Assembly: GCF_009796745.1 (NCBI RefSeq) | Contig: NZ_CP047024.1 | Location: 186,001 to 250,000 of the forward strand | DNA length: 64,000 nucleotides | DNA from: Paraglaciecola sp. L1A13 | Lineage (GTDB): Bacteria; Pseudomonadota; Gammaproteobacteria; Enterobacterales; Alteromonadaceae | Direction of reading: 5' to 3' | In this document: in pieces, positions 59,259-64,000 of the stretch | How positions within the stretch are numbered: position 1 is the first letter of the stretch | Layout: every line of letters starts with the position of its first letter | Translations under genes and position numbers: made by a program | Notes under the pieces: generated by a model | The model's database searches: none | Seen by the model: the letters and a program-made list of their open reading frames with translations, nothing else | What the model was told of the DNA's origin: nothing

Positions 59259-60533
59259 TTGGTTGTTTTGATAGTGGAATCTAATATTAAAAATTTGATA
59301 TCAACAGGGACATATATTGACCTTTTTTCTGGATGTGGTGGATTTTCCTTAGGCCTTGGTAATGCTGGCTGGAAAGGAATATTTGCTGTTGAAAAAGACC
59401 CTATGGCTTTTGATACTTTTAGGTATAATTTAATCGATGGCGATAAATATAGCCATTTTGATTGGCCCGATTGGCTGCCCAAAAAAGCAACTACCATTCA
59501 AACTCTACTTGAAGACTATATCGACTCTCTGAAAGCGTTAAAGGGAAAAGTCGATTTGATTGCAGGTGGTCCACCGTGCCAAGGTTTTTCTCTTGCTGGG
59601 CGAAGAAATTCTTCAGACCCAAGAAATCAGCTTTCTGAGCAATACATCAAAATGGTAAAAATCGTAAGCCCCAAATATTTGGTGCTTGAAAATGTACGTG
59701 GCTTTAACGCGACATTTAAAGACTCTAAGGGTATAGCTGAAAAACAACCGTACTCGATGGTCGTTAAAGCTAAGCTAGAAAAGCTTGGTTATAAAGTTTT
59801 TACCGATTATGTGCATAGTGAAAAGTATGGTGTACCTCAAAAACGTACCCGTTTTATTATGATTGGTATTAGAAAAGACATTTGTAAACTTGATGTTGAC
59901 CCTTTTGTAGTGCTTGAGTCATTGAGACACGACTTCCTTAAGAGTAAGAAATTACCTAAAACACCTATTTCTGTTAAAGCTGCAATAAGTGACCTTGAAC
60001 ACATTGGAGCTAATAAAGTTTATCATTCAGGAAATGAGAATACAGGTTTTAAAAAATTAGATTATGTACTTCCTGATAAATTGACAACGTTTCAAAAGGC
60101 GATGAGAAAAGGCATTAATGGCTCTAAACCAAATGGTTTGAGGATCGCTAGGCACCGGGGCACCACAGTTGAAAAATTTGAATATATTCAGCAAGTATGC
60201 CGACCTGGATTAGGATTAACTGCTGAGCAAAAAAAAGTAATTGGCATGAAAAAACAAGTAATAAGTGTTTTAGACCCATCTCAACCTTCTAGAACTTTGA
60301 CCACTTTACCTGATGACTTGTTACATTATTCTGAACCTAGAATCTTAACTGTTCGTGAAAATGCAAGGATACAGTCCTTTCCAGATGACTTTAAATTTCA
60401 AGGGAAATATACAACTGGCGGTCATAGAAGAACTCAAGAATGTCCTAGATATACTCAGGTAGGAAATGCTGTCCCGCCTTTATTAGGGGAAGTATTAGGA
60501 CTGACACTAAAGAAAGTTGATTTAAATTCATAA
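59259..60533 (+). CDS. DNA (cytosine-5) methyltransferase
   Basis: This 424-residue C5 methyltransferase has motif I IDLFSGCGGFSLGLGNAGW, motif IV GGPPCQGFSLAGRR with the catalytic Cys107, motif VI LENVRGF, motif VIII YGVPQKRTRFIMIG and motifs IX-X (LTVRENARIQSFPDDF, QVGNAVPPLLGEVLG). A target-recognition region of about 110 residues lies between VIII and IX. The start is uncertain: TTG at 59259 is the longest, with a GTG at 59274 possible. Placed directly behind the DptF/H-like genes and in front of the protease-NTPase pair, it is the most likely self-marking enzyme of the operon. Target sequence is unknown. Confidence 0.95.
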   Translation: MVVLIVESNIKNLISTGTYIDLFSGCGGFSLGLGNAGWKGIFAVEKDPMAFDTFRYNLIDGDKYSHFDWPDWLPKKATTIQTLLEDYIDSLKALKGKVDLIAGGPPCQGFSLAGRRNSSDPRNQLSEQYIKMVKIVSPKYLVLENVRGFNATFKDSKGIAEKQPYSMVVKAKLEKLGYKVFTDYVHSEKYGVPQKRTRFIMIGIRKDICKLDVDPFVVLESLRHDFLKSKKLPKTPISVKAAISDLEHIGANKVYHSGNENTGFKKLDYVLPDKLTTFQKAMRKGINGSKPNGLRIARHRGTTVEKFEYIQQVCRPGLGLTAEQKKVIGMKKQVISVLDPSQPSRTLTTLPDDLLHYSEPRILTVRENARIQSFPDDFKFQGKYTTGGHRRTQECPRYTQVGNAVPPLLGEVLGLTLKKVDLNS

Positions 60534-60551
60534 ACTAAAAGGAATTAGAAC

Positions 60552-60890
60552 ATGACGCAATTCGTTAAGCTTGAACTAGACAATAATAAGACTATCTTCA
60601 TTGAGGCGACAGAGGATGTCTTAATAGAAAAACAAGAGGAAGGTGAAGTATTTGCTTCCACTGAAGATCGGATAAACAATGTTACAGCTAATTTGAAAGA
60701 AGCTCTTTCACCTGTTTCGGGATTGGTTAGTGCTGCCGTTGAATCTATTAAGGATGTTGCTGTTGCTCCAGATTCTATTGAAGTTGAATTTGGCTTGAAA
60801 TTTAGCGCTGACGCAAATGTTATCGTTAGTAAGGTTAGTGGAGAAGTTACTCTAAAAATCAAAGCTGTCTGGAAGAACAACGATAAATGA
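60552..60890 (+). CDS. Trypco1-like small protein (trypsin co-occurring domain)
   Basis: The 112-residue protein begins TQFVKLELDNNKTIFIEATED and continues with a helix (RINNVTANLKEALSPVSGLVSAAVESIK) and a beta hairpin (SIEVEFGLKFSADANVIVSKVSGEVTLKIKAVW). This shape (strand-rich start, ESIKDV helix, EFGLKFSADANV) is the Trypco1/CU044_2847 family, small proteins found with trypsin-like-peptidase effector systems in bacterial conflict loci (Kaur, Burroughs, Iyer and Aravind). AGGA lies 9 nt before the ATG, and the ATGA junction overlaps the protease gene by 4 nt. It presumably regulates or partners that protease. Confidence 0.8.
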   Translation: MTQFVKLELDNNKTIFIEATEDVLIEKQEEGEVFASTEDRINNVTANLKEALSPVSGLVSAAVESIKDVAVAPDSIEVEFGLKFSADANVIVSKVSGEVTLKIKAVWKNNDK

Positions 60891-63583
60891 GCTCCCTTGC
60901 CAGCATAACCGTTAAAATAACGAAATCAAATGGTGAAATCTCTGGCCAAGGGTGGCTAATTTCAAACAAGAAAATAGTCACTTGCGCGCACGTTATCAAT
61001 CACTCTTTGAATCGAAAGGAATATTGTGACGTTAAACCGACAGAAAAAGATTTGGTGACAGTGCATTACCGCAGTTCACCTAATTCAATCGAAATGGAAA
61101 AGGTAATTTGCAAGGTTGCAAAATGGTTGGAACCGAAGAAAAATGAACAAGGATTTTATAGCGGTGATGTTGCGGTATTGGTGCCATGTTCACAAGGTAT
61201 TGAGCTTGAGCTTGAGCATGATATATTGCAGGTGTGGTCTGAACCAATAGCAAAAGAACACTTCTCAACTTTGGCGTTTTTACCCACACATGGTCGAGGT
61301 CTTTCATGCGACGGAGTCGTAGGTGAATTAATTGGAGATCGATTTGAGCTTAAACCTAATAGTTTAGAGCAAGCTCCACGTCAGGGGTATAGCGGTAGCC
61401 CTGTGATATCGAATAAAAAGGTAATTGGTATCGTTGGGTCAACTAATAAGGATGGCAAGGTTGCATATGCAATACCCGTGAGTGCGTTTTATGGGTTGAA
61501 TATTGACTTGATTCAAGAAACTAAAGCTGAACAACATTTTGATCATATGAAGTTGCTTTTAAGGAAATTGAAAAGTAAAGATCAAAGAAATGAAGCAAGT
61601 GATTTTGAACTTCGTTTAAATGAACGAACTAATACATCTTTAGGCTTCATAAATATGATGGTCCCACAGTTGGATAATTATGGTCCTAATGATTTAACAG
61701 CAAAACAGTTTTATTCGAGACTTCAATATCCTAATTTAATTAGAATTGCAGCTTCAGGTGGCAGTGGAAAGTCACACTTCCTTCTTGATCTTGTGCGCAA
61801 TTTAGCTCATTCCGATTGTGCTGTTTTTTGGTTAAACTTGGCGAAAACCCCAAATGTTTTCGAAGGTTATGAAAATTTATTTGATGAAACAGCATTAAAC
61901 TCTAAATTTGAAGAACTTAAAATAATTAAAAAATGTAAACCCTCCGCGCAAATTTATGTAATAGCAGATGGGTTGAACGAGAAGCAGACTAATAAGAGAA
62001 AGGTTCTTGGATGTTTGGAAAAGTTGTATAATCAACGATCAGTAACGGTAATCGTTGGAGACAGGCTTTCAGAAAATTTAGAAAGTTCAGAATTTAAACA
62101 GTATACAATGGCGCCCTTATCAAAAAGCATAATTGCATCGTCATTAAATAGTTCTTCTGCCGATGAGAAACTGGACACTAATTGGGAGAAATTGCTTAGT
62201 AGTCCATTCTTCTTATCAATTTACATTAATCTTTCGTTGGAAAAAAAGACACATGCTCAGTATAGACATGAATTAATGAGAGAGTACTTTTTGAACCATG
62301 TGTTTACGGAAAACAAGTCTGATGAGACGAAAAATAAGTCAATACTCGCAGCCGCAAAAGTAGCATATAATATGTATAAGGAACATAAAAGTCCAATTGC
62401 GCTAGAAGACAAATGGAATGAGGCGGGATTGGATAATGAATTGATGGATTTATTAAAAGAATCTGGAACTCTTATTAAGGATGATAAAGATTATTTAGGA
62501 TTTCAGCACCAACTGTTTCACGATTGGCTCGCAGCTCTTCACGTCGCAGAAAATAATAAACTATGGGAGAAGAAGCACTTTGATTATATTTCAATCAAAA
62601 AACTCTCCATTGAGTCTATCATTTTCGCTTCTGAAATTACTCAAAAAAGTGGAAAAATAACAGATTTCCTAGTTGCACTTTATGATTGGGACTATCGATA
62701 TGTCTTGAGGATTTTAGCTGACTTTGATTCTAAGTTTGATGCTATTCCGAACCATATAGAACTTGAATTTAGAGATGCTATCTTTGCGTTGAATGCTTTA
62801 AGGGCTTCAGATATCTTTGAGCATACAAGACAGGGTATAAAAGAGTATTTGGATTGTTACCAGTTGATGGGAAACTCATTGGAAATAAACTTTGATAGCT
62901 CTCCAGACGAAATTATTTGTGCTTATAAAAAGCGATATGCATGTAAACCTCTAACTAATGGGCGAATGGGTAAGTTTCGTAGTGTATTTTTAAGCGATAA
63001 AATAGAAACTTTAAAGGAAAACGAGCAAATTACCTTGATGAATGCACTTTTAGAAGACCCTGTAATTGGTTGGACTGCATCGAATATATTGAGGTTACAA
63101 ACACTAACTAGCGAAAATGTGCTTTATATAATCGCTATATTCAACTCAATGCATGTGTATGACATTAAAAACAAGCAGTCTATCATTGGTATAAGGTGGC
63201 GAATTGTCCATCTTTTGGGTTCTGCTTCTAGGCATAACCTAGCTAGAGATAAATTGTTAGAAGTATTATTTGATAAAGAAGAGTATGAATGGGTAAGGTT
63301 TGGTGCAGCTCGAAGTTTGATGGAACAAGCATCTTCAACTAAGAGTACTGAAATATGCTCCGAAATAATTAATCAAATTACTCGAAATTTTTCAAGTATA
63401 GATTCGCGACTTATTAGAGCTGAGATATTAAATACAACCAAGTTAGCTTCCGGAGTAATTAGTAGCTCTAAATGGAAGGATCTGGTTTTTGAATTGGTCA
63501 AAAACGGTTATGAATGCTTAGAGAGTGATAGCTCTTCTGAGAAAAAAAACTGGGGAAAGAGATTAAATGAGCTTAATTCATAG
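60887..63583 (+). CDS. Trypsin-like protease fused to a STAND-type NTPase
   Basis: The 898-residue protein has an N-terminal trypsin-like peptidase with the catalytic triad His35 (TCAHVI), Asp94 (SGDVAVL) and Ser169 (GYSGSP). A P-loop NTPase follows, with Walker A GGSGKS (291-296) and Walker B YVIADGLNE (Asp361). A winged-helix-like LGFQHQLFHDWLAA and a helical, HEAT-like C-terminal sensor region (VRFGAARSLMEQASS...) complete the STAND layout. Such proteins are predicted intracellular sensors that release protease activity on detecting invasion. It follows the Trypco1-like gene with a 4-nt overlap and is followed, with a 17-nt overlap, by a deaminase gene. Confidence 0.88.
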   Translation: MSSLASITVKITKSNGEISGQGWLISNKKIVTCAHVINHSLNRKEYCDVKPTEKDLVTVHYRSSPNSIEMEKVICKVAKWLEPKKNEQGFYSGDVAVLVPCSQGIELELEHDILQVWSEPIAKEHFSTLAFLPTHGRGLSCDGVVGELIGDRFELKPNSLEQAPRQGYSGSPVISNKKVIGIVGSTNKDGKVAYAIPVSAFYGLNIDLIQETKAEQHFDHMKLLLRKLKSKDQRNEASDFELRLNERTNTSLGFINMMVPQLDNYGPNDLTAKQFYSRLQYPNLIRIAASGGSGKSHFLLDLVRNLAHSDCAVFWLNLAKTPNVFEGYENLFDETALNSKFEELKIIKKCKPSAQIYVIADGLNEKQTNKRKVLGCLEKLYNQRSVTVIVGDRLSENLESSEFKQYTMAPLSKSIIASSLNSSSADEKLDTNWEKLLSSPFFLSIYINLSLEKKTHAQYRHELMREYFLNHVFTENKSDETKNKSILAAAKVAYNMYKEHKSPIALEDKWNEAGLDNELMDLLKESGTLIKDDKDYLGFQHQLFHDWLAALHVAENNKLWEKKHFDYISIKKLSIESIIFASEITQKSGKITDFLVALYDWDYRYVLRILADFDSKFDAIPNHIELEFRDAIFALNALRASDIFEHTRQGIKEYLDCYQLMGNSLEINFDSSPDEIICAYKKRYACKPLTNGRMGKFRSVFLSDKIETLKENEQITLMNALLEDPVIGWTASNILRLQTLTSENVLYIIAIFNSMHVYDIKNKQSIIGIRWRIVHLLGSASRHNLARDKLLEVLFDKEEYEWVRFGAARSLMEQASSTKSTEICSEIINQITRNFSSIDSRLIRAEILNTTKLASGVISSSKWKDLVFELVKNGYECLESDSSSEKKNWGKRLNELNS

Positions 63584-64000
63584 CAAATTAACGTCTTGGG
63601 ACCAAAGATATTTTGAATTGGCTCAAGTGGTTGGGAGTTGGAGTAAAGATCGAAGTACAAAGATTGGTTGTGTGATTGTGGGTCCTCACAACGAAATCCG
63701 CTCGACTGGTTTCAACGGTTTTCCAAGAGATGCCGACGATGATTTGGACGAAAGACACTCAAGACCAGCGAAATATAAATGGACGGAACATGCAGAAAGG
63801 AACGCTATTTACAATGCGGCTCGTGCTGGGATCTCTCTAGATGGTTGTCGTATGTACTTACCTTGGTTTCCTTGTATGGACTGTGCAAGAGCGATCGTAC
63901 AATCAGGCATTTCCGAACTGATAGCATTTTCACCAAATTTAGAAGATCAAAAGTGGGGAGAAGATTTTCGCTTCGCATTAGATTTATTCGAAGAATGTAG
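63567..64000 (+). CDS. Deoxycytidylate/cytidine deaminase-like protein (partial)
   Basis: The first 144 residues are in the window. The ATG overlaps the upstream gene's stop by 17 bases. It has a zinc-deaminase fold: TEHAERNA (His75 ligand, Glu77 proton shuttle) and PWFPCMDCAR (Cys103 and Cys106 ligands), as in dCMP deaminases. The start (KLTSWDQRYFELAQVVGSWSKDRSTKIGCVIV) is also typical of that family. It would convert (d)CMP or a related cytosine nucleotide to the uracil form. In this operon it may be an antiviral effector that depletes nucleotides, as dCTP-deaminase defence proteins do, but a metabolic role is possible. Confidence 0.85.
   Translation, partial: MSLIHSKLTSWDQRYFELAQVVGSWSKDRSTKIGCVIVGPHNEIRSTGFNGFPRDADDDLDERHSRPAKYKWTEHAERNAIYNAARAGISLDGCRMYLPWFPCMDCARAIVQSGISELIAFSPNLEDQKWGEDFRFALDLFEEC

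Noticed and set aside
50149..60533. Complete Dnd phosphorothioation system
   Set aside because: The DptF-like and DptH-like genes are there, but no cysteine desulfurase DndA, PAPS-reductase-like DndC, DndB, DndD or DndE is present within the window.
50149..60533. DISARM or BREX system
   Set aside because: A C5 methyltransferase fits DISARM class 2, but there is no DrmA helicase, DrmB DUF1998 protein or DrmC phospholipase D; for BREX there is no PglZ or PglX.
1..64000. tRNA, rRNA or known riboswitch genes
   Set aside because: I saw no cloverleaf, rRNA segment or recognisable riboswitch while reading both strands; short structured RNAs could still have been missed by eye.

Overview
The window looks like chromosome from a marine gammaproteobacterium of the Alteromonadales (Alteromonas/Paraglaciecola type). 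This is inferred from the style of the proteins (oligopeptidase A beside glutathione reductase, TonB receptors with secretin-type N-terminal domains, periplasmic-binding-protein polyol transport, c-di-GMP enzymes); no rRNA or tRNA is present to confirm it.

Layout. 1-2.2 kb: prlC (partial) and gor, ordinary core genes. 2.3-4.0 kb: a REP-associated tyrosine transposase bracketed by short and long repeats that share an 11-bp core in opposite orientations. 4.0-6.4 kb: a cupin and a glutathione S-transferase facing a TetR regulator, with a matching palindromic operator at each promoter. 6.6-13.4 kb: a complete RND efflux operon (adaptor, pump, outer-membrane channel) divergent from its own TetR regulator, with three related operators. 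14-24 kb: a mannitol-type polyol locus: porin, binding protein, two permeases, ATPase, mannitol dehydrogenase, HAD phosphatase and SorC regulator on the minus strand, with a divergently placed fructokinase. Mannitol would be imported, oxidised to fructose and phosphorylated.

24.6-35.8 kb: a membrane GGDEF-EAL enzyme, then five tandem copies of a two-gene module. Each module is a ~400-residue outer-membrane barrel translationally coupled to a ~140-residue periplasmic PBP-like protein. 36-45.5 kb: a TSUP permease, a large lipoprotein metallophosphoesterase, and an ECF sigma/FecR/TonB-receptor cell-surface signalling set with a Pho-box-like site in the shared upstream region, suggesting phosphate-controlled scavenging of a phosphorylated compound.

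45.7-64 kb: an accessory defence island. It opens with a HipA/HipB-type pair with strong palindromic operators and a methyltransferase-HNH fusion. Then comes a visibly A+T-rich, one-directional, tightly overlapped gene train: a DptF-like ATPase, an unrecognised protein, a 1795-residue DptH-like protein with a PD-(D/E)XK-like motif and a HerA-type ATPase, a DNA cytosine-C5 methyltransferase, a Trypco1-like small protein, a trypsin-STAND NTPase, and a dCMP-deaminase-like protein cut by the window edge. No phosphorothioation (DndABCDE) genes are present. A Dpt-like restriction complex paired with a C5 methyltransferase and followed by a protease-NTPase and a nucleotide deaminase is the best candidate here for an undescribed system.
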